Below, in pieces: positions 8,759-15,735 of a DNA stretch of 64,000 nucleotides. Location of the stretch: NCBI GenBank assembly GCA_003241685.1, contig QFPJ01000007.1, positions 47,015-111,014 of the forward strand, written 5' to 3'. A program made the translations under genes and the position numbers. This DNA is from Sphingopyxis macrogoltabida. GTDB taxonomy: Bacteria; Pseudomonadota; Alphaproteobacteria; Sphingomonadales; Sphingomonadaceae. The notes beneath the pieces are model-generated. The model was not told the origin of the DNA and searched no databases. It saw only the letters and a list, made by a program, of their open reading frames with translations. Positions within the stretch are counted from its first letter, which is position 1. The number at the start of each line of letters is the position of its first letter.

Positions 8759-9445
8759 TTATAGGGGGCCGCCGGCCGAACCGGCCGCGCCGGACAGGGC
8801 GTTCGGTCCGGAACGGACCCGATCCCCGGCGGCGAAACCGGGCGGGTCGGCGGTGAAGCGCAACCGCAGCAGTTCGGCGACATTGCGCGCCCCGGCGCGG
8901 CGCATGATGCTGGCCCGGTGCACCTCGACCGTGCGCGGGCTGAGCCCGAGTTGCCGCGCGATCGCCTTGTTGCCGAGGCCGGTCGCGATCGCGTCCAGGA
9001 TATGCCGTTCCCGCCGCGTCAGCGCGGCGAAGCGCGCCGCGGCTTCCCGGTGGGCGGCCTGTTCGCGGCGCCGCGCGGACCAGTGCGCCAGCGCGCGCGC
9101 GACGCTCCGCCGCACCGCGCCGGGTTCGAACGGCGCGGCCAGCACGTCGAACGCCCCGCCCCGCAGGATCGCGCGGCTCTCCGCAATATCGAGCGCCGCC
9201 GCCGCGACGATCGCGACGATGTCGTCGCGCCCGCGCAGCAGCCGCAGCAGCGTCCGCCCGCAAACCCGGCCGGGCTGATCCCAATGGAACAGCAGGACAC
9301 CGCCGCGGCGGTCGCTGTCGATCCAGTCGTCGGCGCTGGCGAAACTGCGGACGACGCGCCCCGGTTCGACGTCGAGAAGCCGGAAACAGGCACCGCGTTC
9401 GTCCGCGTCGGGCAACAGAAGCTGGATATGCGCGGCGGCGTCCAT
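8759..9445 (-). CDS. FixJ/NarL-type response regulator with a degenerate receiver and LuxR HTH
   Basis: A 228-residue protein. The C-terminal LuxR-type helix-turn-helix spans about residues 142-198 (LTRRERHILDAIATGLGNK, then LSPRTVEVHRASIM). The N-terminal region keeps the FixJ receiver pattern, but the phosphorylation residues are lost: the aspartate position reads His54 (VLLFHWDQPG), the Thr position is Ala, and the invariant Lys before Pro is Ala (LAAPFE, residues 102-107). It should therefore bind DNA without classical phosphorylation. ATG 9445 was preferred to an ATG at 9556 because the receiver begins there (AAHIQLLLPD) and the longer frame adds low-complexity sequence. It is divergent from the amidotransferase gene, with an inverted repeat between them. 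No histidine kinase is adjacent. Confidence 0.82.
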   Translation of the reverse strand: MDAAAHIQLLLPDADERGACFRLLDVEPGRVVRSFASADDWIDSDRRGGVLLFHWDQPGRVCGRTLLRLLRGRDDIVAIVAAAALDIAESRAILRGGAFDVLAAPFEPGAVRRSVARALAHWSARRREQAAHREAAARFAALTRRERHILDAIATGLGNKAIARQLGLSPRTVEVHRASIMRRAGARNVAELLRLRFTADPPGFAAGDRVRSGPNALSGAAGSAGGPL

Positions 9446-9581
9446 GGCGGCATGGTGGCGGGCGGGCGTCGGACGGACCAGCGCCGATCGTCCCGTTGCG
9501 GCGCCGCTTTGGATCGACCCGGCCGCAACGGGCGGTCCATCGCCGGGGGAAGCCAAGCCCGGCTATGGACCGCCACAGTAT

Positions 9582-9600
9582 CTCTACTGCAAAGGTAGAG
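9582..9600. promoter_or_regulatory. Inverted repeat in the divergent promoter region
   Basis: CTCTAC (9582-9587) and GTAGAG (9595-9600) form perfect 6-base arms separated by 7 bases. The repeat lies in the 234-base gap between the divergent LuxR-type regulator and the amidotransferase gene. Its size and placement suit a dimeric regulator. That the adjacent LuxR-family protein binds it is inference. Confidence 0.4.
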
Positions 9601-9679
9601 TGACAGGAGCCGGATGTTGCGGCTAGCCTGTGCACCTTCGCTCCGCCCCGTTCCCTGTTCGATTCGTCCCTTTGCCGCC

Positions 9680-10393
9680 ATGACCAAGACAGGCCTGATC
9701 ATCCGCCACGTTCCCCATGAAGGGATTGCCGGTTATCGCGACCCGATCGAGGCCGCGGGCTTCCGGCTGAACCGCGTCGATGTCGAGGACCCGGCCTTCG
9801 CGCGGATGGACCTGGCCGAACCCGACCTGCTGATCATGATGGGCGGGCCGATGAGCGTCTATGAACAGGATCGCTATCCCTGGATCGCCTGCCAGATGCG
9901 GCGGCTGGCCCGGCGGCTGGAGCAGGCGCGGCCGACGCTGGGCGTTTGTTTCGGCGCCCAGATGATCGCCGCCGCGATGGGCGCGCGCGTCTATGCGGGA
10001 CCGTCCAAGGAAGTCGGCTTTCATCCGCTGAGCTTCGTTCACGGCGATTCGCCGCTGCGCCACCTGCGCGACGTCGCGATGCTGCACTGGCATGGCGACA
10101 CCTTCGACCTGCCGGCCGACGTCGAGTTGCTGGCGTCGAGCGCCGCCTATCCGCACCAGGCCTTTCGCCGCGGACGCAACATATTGGCGTTGCAGTTCCA
10201 CGGCGAAATGGGGATCGACCCGCGCTTCGACCATTGGGTCAGCGAATGGCCGCACGAGATCGCCGCGGCGGGAAGCTGCCCCGACACGATCCGGCGCCAG
10301 CACGCGGATCATGGCGCCGCGGCGGTCGCCGCCGGCCGGCGGATGATCGCGGAATGGCTGGCCGGGCTGGAGATGGCCCCGGACGCGCCGTGA
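9680..10393 (+). CDS. Class I glutamine amidotransferase-like protein (GMP synthase GATase type)
   Basis: A 237-residue single-domain protein. The nucleophile elbow GVCFGAQ gives Cys90, and LQFHGEM gives the His174/Glu176 pair, so the catalytic triad is complete. MMGGPMSVYEQ (residues 53-63) matches the strand-loop of GMP-synthase-type GATase domains. Proteins of this free-standing class include gamma-glutamyl hydrolases and gamma-glutamylamine hydrolases of polyamine or amino-acid catabolism; the exact substrate is unknown. ATG 9680 (MTKTGLIIRH) was chosen over the open ATG at 9614 because the domain begins there. It is divergent from the LuxR-type gene and convergent with divK, 7 bases apart. 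Confidence 0.85.
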   Translation: MTKTGLIIRHVPHEGIAGYRDPIEAAGFRLNRVDVEDPAFARMDLAEPDLLIMMGGPMSVYEQDRYPWIACQMRRLARRLEQARPTLGVCFGAQMIAAAMGARVYAGPSKEVGFHPLSFVHGDSPLRHLRDVAMLHWHGDTFDLPADVELLASSAAYPHQAFRRGRNILALQFHGEMGIDPRFDHWVSEWPHEIAAAGSCPDTIRRQHADHGAAAVAAGRRMIAEWLAGLEMAPDAP

Positions 10394-10400
10394 CCGCCGG

Positions 10401-10763
10401 TCAGGCGAAGGCGCCGACGCTTTCGATGAACTTGATCACCGAAATGGGCTTGGAGACATAGGCCTCCGCCCCGGCGGCGCGAATCTGTTCCTCGTCGCCC
10501 TTGCCCGCATAGGCGGTGACGGCCATGATCGGCACGGCGCCCAGGCTGGCATCGGCCTTCATCTGGCCGATCAGGTCGAGGCCGCTGACATGCGGCAACT
10601 GGATGTCCATGATGATCAGGTCGGGCGCCACTTCGCGCGCGCGGGTCAGCGCGTCGCGGCCGTCGCGCACCGGATGGGCGCTGTAGCCATGGGCATTGAG
10701 CAAATCGCAGAAAAGACGCAGGTTCAGCTCATTATCCTCGACGACCAGAATGGTCTTTCCCAT
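10401..10763 (-). CDS. divK: DivK single-domain response regulator
   Basis: A 120-residue stand-alone receiver with no output domain. The acidic pocket is at VEDNE (residues 9-13), the phosphoacceptor is Asp53 (IIMDIQLP), Thr83 lies in AVTAYA, and Lys105 in VSKPIS. This matches DivK, which in alphaproteobacteria relays phosphate and, bound to DivL, controls the CckA-CtrA cell-cycle pathway. It is a soluble cytoplasmic, often pole-localised protein. In Caulobacter divK precedes pleD, but no pleD is seen here. Its promoter lies in the 72-base gap shared with the divergent DUF3572 gene. Confidence 0.9.
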   Translation of the reverse strand: MGKTILVVEDNELNLRLFCDLLNAHGYSAHPVRDGRDALTRAREVAPDLIIMDIQLPHVSGLDLIGQMKADASLGAVPIMAVTAYAGKGDEEQIRAAGAEAYVSKPISVIKFIESVGAFA

Positions 10764-10835
10764 GATATGCCGCTTTCCCCGCTTGCGTCCGCCGCCCGTT
10801 TAGGCGAATCGGCGCGGCGACACAATTGCTTCCCA

Positions 10836-11126
10836 ATGAGAGGATTTTCCGGATTGAACGAAGGGGACGAGGCGTTGGCGCTGCGCGGACTGGGGTGGAT
10901 CCTGGCCGATGAGCCGCGCGCCGAACGGCTGCTCGGCACGACCGGCCTGTCCCCGGACGGGCTGCGCGCCTCGCTGAACGAACGCGCGACGCTGGCGGCG
11001 ATCCTGTCGTTCCTGACCGCGCACGAGCCCGACCTTGTCGCCTGCGCCGACGCGCTCGATACAGGACCCGCAGACATCGCCGCCGCGGCACGCCGGATGG
11101 CCGGACAGGAAGGACAGGACGCATGA
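10836..11126 (+). CDS. DUF3572 family protein
   Basis: A 96-residue acidic, helical protein (MRGFSGLNEGDEALALRGL, then LGWILADEPRAERLL) ending MAGQEGQDA. The DUF3572 family is restricted largely to alphaproteobacteria, has no assigned function, and is commonly found next to divK, as here (divergent, sharing a 72-base promoter region). ATG 10836 was chosen because the frame upstream runs through the divK promoter and coding region. The stop overlaps the start of the HAD gene by four bases, so the two are coupled. Confidence 0.8.
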   Translation: MRGFSGLNEGDEALALRGLGWILADEPRAERLLGTTGLSPDGLRASLNERATLAAILSFLTAHEPDLVACADALDTGPADIAAAARRMAGQEGQDA

Positions 11127-11764
11127 CCCGCCCGCTCGTCATCACCGATTGCGACGAGGTGCTGATGCACATGGTCGTCCCCTTTGCCCGGTGGGTGGAT
11201 GAGGAACATGGGGTGCTGTTCCGCATGGAGGACGCCAGTTTTGCGGGCGCGCTGAAGCGCAAGGAATGCGGCACGCCGCTGGAGGCGGCCGAGGTCTGGC
11301 CGCTGCTCGACGGTTTTTTCCGCGAGGAAATGGCGCGGCAGACCGAAATTCCGGGCGCGATGGCCGCGATGGCGGCAATCGGCGCCGTCGCCGAAATCGT
11401 CGTGCTGACCAATGTCGGTCCCGAACATCAGGAACGCCGCGCCGACCAGCTTGCGGCGCTGGGGCTGAACGCGCCGGTCATCGGCAGCCGCGGCGGCAAG
11501 GGCGAACCCGTGCGCCGGCTGGTCGAGCAGCGCGCGCCGTCGGTCGCGCTGTTCATCGACGACCTGCCCGGCCATCACAAGTCGGTCGCGGCCGAGGCGC
11601 CCGGCGTGTGGCGGCTGCACATGGTCGGCGAACCCGCGATCGCGGACAAGGTCGCCGCCGCCCCGCACGCTCATGCCCGGATCGATAACTGGACCGACGC
11701 ACAGGACTGGATATTGGCGCGGCTCGCCGAAAATATCCCCGCGCCGGGGTCCGAACTGGTTTAG
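11123..11764 (+). CDS. HAD-superfamily hydrolase
   Basis: A 213-residue protein. HAD motif I is ITDCDEVL (nucleophile Asp8 and acid/base Asp10), motif II is the Thr of VVLTNVG, a Lys lies in RGGKGEPV, and motif IV is FIDDLPGH. All four motifs are present, so phosphohydrolase chemistry is expected. A helical cap occupies roughly residues 15-85. The substrate is unknown. It is coupled to the upstream DUF3572 gene (ATGA overlap) and followed 13 bases later by the ridA-like gene, so the three probably form one transcript. Confidence 0.8.
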   Translation: MTRPLVITDCDEVLMHMVVPFARWVDEEHGVLFRMEDASFAGALKRKECGTPLEAAEVWPLLDGFFREEMARQTEIPGAMAAMAAIGAVAEIVVLTNVGPEHQERRADQLAALGLNAPVIGSRGGKGEPVRRLVEQRAPSVALFIDDLPGHHKSVAAEAPGVWRLHMVGEPAIADKVAAAPHAHARIDNWTDAQDWILARLAENIPAPGSELV

Positions 11765-11777
11765 AAGAGGAACAATC

Positions 11778-12245
11778 ATGACCGACATCCCCGCCAAGCT
11801 CGCCGAACTCGGCCTCGACCTGCCCAAGCCCGCCGCGCCGGTCGCCGCCTATGTTCCCGTGGTGGAACAGGGCGGCCTGCTGCACATCAGCGGGCAATTG
11901 CCCTTTCGCGACGGACAGGTGGTCACGGGCGTTCTGGGCACCGACATGGACGAAGCGAGCGGCTATGACGCCGCGCGCCGCTGTGCGCTGATGCTGGTCG
12001 CGCAGATCGGCAAGGCGGTGGACGGCGACTGGTCGCGCGTCGAAAAAATCGTCAAGCTGGGCGTGTTCGTGAACAGCGACCCCGCCTTCACGGCCCAGCC
12101 GAAGGTCGCCAACGGCGCGTCCGAACTGATGGAATCGCTGTTCGGCGAAGCCGGCCGCCACGCCCGCAGCGCCGTCGGCGTCGCGGTGCTGCCGCTGGGC
12201 GCGGCGGTCGAGGTCGACGCGATCGTCGCGGTGAAACCCGCCTGA
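11778..12245 (+). CDS. RidA/YjgF family protein (enamine/imine deaminase or relative)
   Basis: A 155-residue protein with the RidA core: LLHISGQLPFRDG, a VVEQGGL strand, and the C-terminal signature HARSAVGVAVLPLGAAVEVDAIV. The Arg of HARS and the Glu of VEVD match the substrate-binding pair of archetypal RidA. RidA hydrolyses reactive 2-aminoacrylate and related enamines to 2-oxoacids. The length and the LAELGLDLPKPAAPVAAYVP start place it in the YjgF-like subgroup common in alphaproteobacteria rather than the 128-residue archetype, so deaminase activity is likely but not certain. ATG 11778 follows an AGAGGA ribosome-binding site. Confidence 0.85.
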   Translation: MTDIPAKLAELGLDLPKPAAPVAAYVPVVEQGGLLHISGQLPFRDGQVVTGVLGTDMDEASGYDAARRCALMLVAQIGKAVDGDWSRVEKIVKLGVFVNSDPAFTAQPKVANGASELMESLFGEAGRHARSAVGVAVLPLGAAVEVDAIVAVKPA

Positions 12246-12252
12246 AGGCATA

Positions 12253-13401
12253 ATGGCCGAAGCCGACCCGCCCGCCCGCACCGTCTCGCTCGGCACCGGC
12301 GTCGCCGCGGTCGACGCGGCGGCGTGGGATGCGCTGGCGGGCGACGCCAATCCGTTCGTCAGCCACGCTTTCCTGACCCTGCTCGAAGAATCGGGCAGCG
12401 TCGGGCCCGGCACGGGCTGGCAGGCGGCGCCGATCCTGATCGAAGAGGCGGACGGCGCGCTGATCGGCGCGGCGCCCGCCTATCTCAAATCGCACAGCCA
12501 GGGCGAATATGTCTTCGACCACGCCTGGGCCGACGCCTGGGCGCGGGCCGGCGGCGATTATTATCCCAAGCTCCAGATCGCGGCGCCCTTCACCCCGGTG
12601 CCCGGCCCGCGCCTGCTGGCGCATGACGATGAGACGGCGACGCTGCTGCTGCGCGGCGCCGAAGCGATCGTGCGGCAGAACGGCCTGTCGTCCGCGCATG
12701 CCACGTTCGTCGCGCCCGAACAGATGCCCTTGTTCGAAAAGGCGGGATGGCTGGTGCGCCGCGACATCCAGTTTCATTTCGCCAATGCGGGCTATGCCTC
12801 TTTCGACGACGTCCTCGCCACGCTGACCTCCGCCAAGCGCAAGCAGCTTCGCAAGGAACGCGCGCGCGCCGTCGAGGGCCTGCGGATCGAGGAGGTGACG
12901 GGGGCGGCGATCGGCCCCGCGCATTGGGACGCGATGTGGACCTTCTATCAGGACACGGGCGCGCGCAAATGGGGACAGCCCTATCTGACGCGCGCGGCCT
13001 TCGACCTGATGGCGCGGCGGATGGCGGACCGGATCATCCTGGTCATCGCGTGGCGGGGCGACACGCCGGTCGCGGGGGCGATGCACTTCGTCGGCGCCGA
13101 TACGCTCTACGGCCGCTATTGGGGCTGCGTCGCCGACATCCCCTATCTGCATTTCGAGCTATGCTATTACCGCGCGATCGACATCGCGATCGATCGCGGC
13201 CTCAAGCGCGTCGAAGCGGGCGCGCAGGGCGGGCACAAGCTTGCGCGCGGCTATGGCCCCGTCGCGACATGGTCGGCGCACTTCATCGCCGATCCGGGAT
13301 TCCGCCGGGCCGTGGCCGAATTTCTGGAACGCGAACGCGCGGCCGAACAGGTCGAGATGGAATGGCTGGAAGGGCATATGCCGTTCCGGCGGACGGATTA
13401 G
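12253..13401 (+). CDS. DUF482 / FemAB-like GNAT-fold acyltransferase
   Basis: A 382-residue protein with two tandem acetyltransferase-like lobes. The first (about residues 20-165) includes NPFVSHAFLTLLEESG. The second (about 190-370) includes KRKQLRKERARA, FYQDTGARKWGQPYLTR and GCVADIPYLHFELCYY. It matches the peptidogalycan biosynthesis/DUF482 family (COG3146), related to FemAB peptidyltransferases. The family's substrate is unknown. Eight bases separate it from the ridA-like gene. It is cytoplasmic with no signal peptide. The gene ends before a palindromic element at 13424-13491. Confidence 0.82.
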   Translation: MAEADPPARTVSLGTGVAAVDAAAWDALAGDANPFVSHAFLTLLEESGSVGPGTGWQAAPILIEEADGALIGAAPAYLKSHSQGEYVFDHAWADAWARAGGDYYPKLQIAAPFTPVPGPRLLAHDDETATLLLRGAEAIVRQNGLSSAHATFVAPEQMPLFEKAGWLVRRDIQFHFANAGYASFDDVLATLTSAKRKQLRKERARAVEGLRIEEVTGAAIGPAHWDAMWTFYQDTGARKWGQPYLTRAAFDLMARRMADRIILVIAWRGDTPVAGAMHFVGADTLYGRYWGCVADIPYLHFELCYYRAIDIAIDRGLKRVEAGAQGGHKLARGYGPVATWSAHFIADPGFRRAVAEFLERERAAEQVEMEWLEGHMPFRRTD

Positions 13402-13423
13402 GCCGTCTTCCCCGCCGTCTTCA

Positions 13424-13491
13424 CCCCGGACCCGGTCCGGGGCCCCGGCATCGATGACGGATTGGATGCCGGATCGAATCCGGCATGACGG
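13424..13491. repeat. Palindromic intergenic repeat (two hairpins)
   Basis: The first hairpin pairs CCCCGGAC (13424-13431) with GTCCGGGG (13435-13442). The second pairs GCCGGAT (13468-13474) with ATCCGGC (13478-13484) within a larger GATGACGG...CATGACGG frame. The GCCGGATCGAATCCGGCATGACGG style is characteristic of dispersed sphingomonad repeats. It sits between convergent genes and probably also terminates transcription. Confidence 0.6.
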
Positions 13492-13494
13492 AAA

Positions 13495-13809
13495 TCAGGC
13501 CGCGAAGCGGCGGGCGGCCGGGCGGCGCGCGGTTTCGTCGAGCCAGGCGCGCGCCTGGCGCTGCGCTTCGGCGATTTCGTCGCGGCTCATCTCGTCGGAC
13601 AGGTCGGCGCGGCATTGCTGGCCTTCCTTGTTGCCGCCGAGCGCCGCGAGGTTGAACCATTTATGCGCCTGAACCAGATCGACATCGACGCCGCCGGTCC
13701 CGGTCGAAAAAGCGATGCCGAGATCGAAATAGGCGCTGGCGTCGCCGCGCGCGGCATCCATCAGCCGGCTTTCGATCAGATATTGGGCAGACTTCAGACT
13801 GTTTGCCAT
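13495..13809 (-). CDS. Small Sel1-repeat-type protein
   Basis: A 104-residue protein beginning MANSLKSAQYLIESRLM. It contains one clear Sel1/TPR-like unit (AYFDLGIAFSTGTGGVDVD, then AHKWFNLAALGGNKEG), and a basic-acidic helix (DEIAEAQRQARAWLDET) follows. Sel1 repeats mediate protein-protein contacts. ATG 13809 follows GGGGA and is preferred to the open start at 13878. No signal peptide is seen, so it is probably cytoplasmic. The 160-base gap upstream contains a CtrA-like half-site. The partner protein is unknown. Confidence 0.75.
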   Translation of the reverse strand: MANSLKSAQYLIESRLMDAARGDASAYFDLGIAFSTGTGGVDVDLVQAHKWFNLAALGGNKEGQQCRADLSDEMSRDEIAEAQRQARAWLDETARRPAARRFAA

Positions 13810-13969
13810 GATTAATCCCCTGTCGCCCCCACCCCACATGGAGACTTCAGCGACAGAGTTGCGGTTTATGGTCACCAAAAGGTTAACGATGGCGCGAATT
13901 TTTGGGGATGGACGGCGTAAGCGACAGAAAACAGGCGATTATCGGGACGCCCCCCGCCATGCGAATATC

Positions 13970-14809
13970 TTATTCCACCGCCAGATTGTCGATCAGCCGC
14001 GTCTTGCCGATCCGCGCCGCCGCCAGCAGCCGCGCCGGTTTGCGGAAGGCGCCCAGCCTTTCCAGACTGTCGGCATCGGCCAGCGCGACATAATCGACGC
14101 TGTCGAAACCGCCGGCGACGATCGCCCCTTCCGCCTTGGCGAGCGTGGCGGCAACGTCGGCACCCGCGCCGATCGCCTGCGCCGCGGCGCTGAGCGCGTC
14201 CGGCAAGGCGGGCGCGGCGGCGCGCTGCTCGGCCGACAGATAGGCGTTGCGCGACGACAGCGCGAGCCCATCGGTATCGCGCGCGATCGGTGCTCCCAAT
14301 ATGTCGAGCGCGAAATCAAGGTCGCGCGCCATGCGGCGGATGATCGCGAGCTGCTGCCAATCCTTTTCGCCGAAGATGGCGATGTCGGGATGCACCTGGT
14401 TGAACAGCTTGGCGACCACCGTGGCGACGCCGTCGAAATGGCCGGGGCGCGCGGCGCCGCAATAATCGGCGCCCAGTTCGGCGACCTCGATATGCGTCGA
14501 ATGGCCGGCGGGATACATCACCGCCGCATCGGGCGCCCACAGCAGCGCCACGCCCGCTTCGACCAACAGCGCGGCATCGCGCGCCTCATCGCGCGGATAG
14601 GCGCCATAATCCTCGTTCGGGCCGAACTGCGTCGGGTTGACGAAGATCGACACGACGACATGGTCGGCCACGCGGCGGCCCGCGCGGACCAGCGACAGAT
14701 GCCCGTCGTGCAGCGCCCCCATCGTCGGAACCAGCGCCACGCTTTTGCCGCCCTGCTTCAGCGCGGCGACGGCGCGGCGCAGCACGGCGATGTCACGGAT
14801 GATTTGCAC
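13970..14809 (-). CDS. panC: Pantothenate synthetase
   Basis: A 279-residue protein from a GTG start at 14809 (VQIIRDIAVLRRAV). It carries the ATP-binding PTMGALHDGHLSL motif with HxGH, VSIFVNPTQFGPNEDY, the pantoate-binding region GHFDGVATVV, GEKDWQQ, and the KMSKS-like DGLALSSRNAYL. It ligates pantoate to beta-alanine with ATP to form pantothenate, the last step before coenzyme A synthesis from pantothenate. No panB or panD is adjacent. It is divergent from mipZ across 85 bases. The frame upstream of the GTG reads into the mipZ gene and was discarded. Confidence 0.96.
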   Translation of the reverse strand: MQIIRDIAVLRRAVAALKQGGKSVALVPTMGALHDGHLSLVRAGRRVADHVVVSIFVNPTQFGPNEDYGAYPRDEARDAALLVEAGVALLWAPDAAVMYPAGHSTHIEVAELGADYCGAARPGHFDGVATVVAKLFNQVHPDIAIFGEKDWQQLAIIRRMARDLDFALDILGAPIARDTDGLALSSRNAYLSAEQRAAAPALPDALSAAAQAIGAGADVAATLAKAEGAIVAGGFDSVDYVALADADSLERLGAFRKPARLLAAARIGKTRLIDNLAVE

Positions 14810-14894
14810 GCGCGGGCGCCCTCCGATAATGGCGGCGCTATTACGCCACCCCGTGCGGCTCCCATGCGCCGCCAACAGGAAAATCGCAACGGCC

Positions 14895-15704
14895 ATGACG
14901 ACGCCCGCACCCCACCGCATCATCTTTGCCAATGAGAAAGGCGGGACGGGCAAGTCGACCTGTGCTGTGCATTTCGCGGTGGCCCTGGCGAGCCAGGGGT
15001 GGCGCGTCGCGGGGCTGGACCTCGACCCGCGGCAGCGCACCTTTCACCGCTATCTGGAAAATCGGACGAACACCGCCCGGCGCCGCGAGATCGACCTGCC
15101 GACGCCGCGGTTCGAGGTGTTCGAAGGATCGACGACCGCGGAACTGGACGCGCAGGTCGCGCGACTGGCCGAGGGGGCGGATTATTTCATCGCCGATACG
15201 CCCGGCCGCGACGATGTGTTCGCCCGCCACCTGGCGACCAGCGCCGACACGCTGGTCACGCCGATCAACGACAGCTTCATCGATTTCGACCTGATCGGAC
15301 AGGTCGATCCCGAAACCTTCCAGGTCGTGCGCCCCAGCTTTTATTCCGAGCTGATCTGGGACACGCGCAAGGCCCGCGCCAAGACCGACGGGCGGACGAT
15401 CGACTGGATCATCCTGCGTAACCGCCTCCAGCACGTCGATGCCCACAACATGCGCCGCGTCGGCGAGGCGCTGACCCAATTGTCGCGCCGCGTCGGCTTT
15501 CGCGTCATCCCGGGGCTGGGCGAGCGCGTCATTTATCGCGAGCTGTTCCCGGCCGGCCTCACCCTGCTCGACAAGGCGCATCTCGGCGGCATGGGTATCG
15601 GTCACGTCGTCGCGCGGCAGGAACTTCGCGAGGCGATGGGCGGACTGAACCTTCCGGCGCGGGAACGGCTGCACCCGGACGGCGACCTGTTCGCCGCCGC
15701 CTGA
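14895..15704 (+). CDS. mipZ: MipZ division-plane positioning ATPase
   Basis: A 269-residue ParA/MinD-class ATPase. The deviant Walker A (EKGGTGKST) lies near residues 14-22, with DLDPRQRTFHRYLENR and the FIADTPGRDD Walker B-like segment following. The long conserved tract DFDLIGQVDPETF plus WIILRNRLQHVDAHNMRR separates MipZ from chromosome-partition ParA. MipZ dimers form a gradient from the ParB-bound poles and block FtsZ assembly, restricting division to midcell. ATG 14895 is 85 bases from the divergent panC start. It is a soluble, nucleoid-associated protein. Confidence 0.93.
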   Translation: MTTPAPHRIIFANEKGGTGKSTCAVHFAVALASQGWRVAGLDLDPRQRTFHRYLENRTNTARRREIDLPTPRFEVFEGSTTAELDAQVARLAEGADYFIADTPGRDDVFARHLATSADTLVTPINDSFIDFDLIGQVDPETFQVVRPSFYSELIWDTRKARAKTDGRTIDWIILRNRLQHVDAHNMRRVGEALTQLSRRVGFRVIPGLGERVIYRELFPAGLTLLDKAHLGGMGIGHVVARQELREAMGGLNLPARERLHPDGDLFAAA

Positions 15705-15735
15705 CCTCCCTCTCTCCCCCTCAGGAGGATCGAAG

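Noticed and set aside
8756..9278. Plus-strand frames inside the LuxR-type gene region
   Set aside because: Compositionally biased and antisense to a clear LuxR helix-turn-helix.
13468..13484. tRNA T-arm-like sequence (GGATCGAATCC)
   Set aside because: No acceptor stem or anticodon arm surrounds it; it is part of a palindromic repeat.
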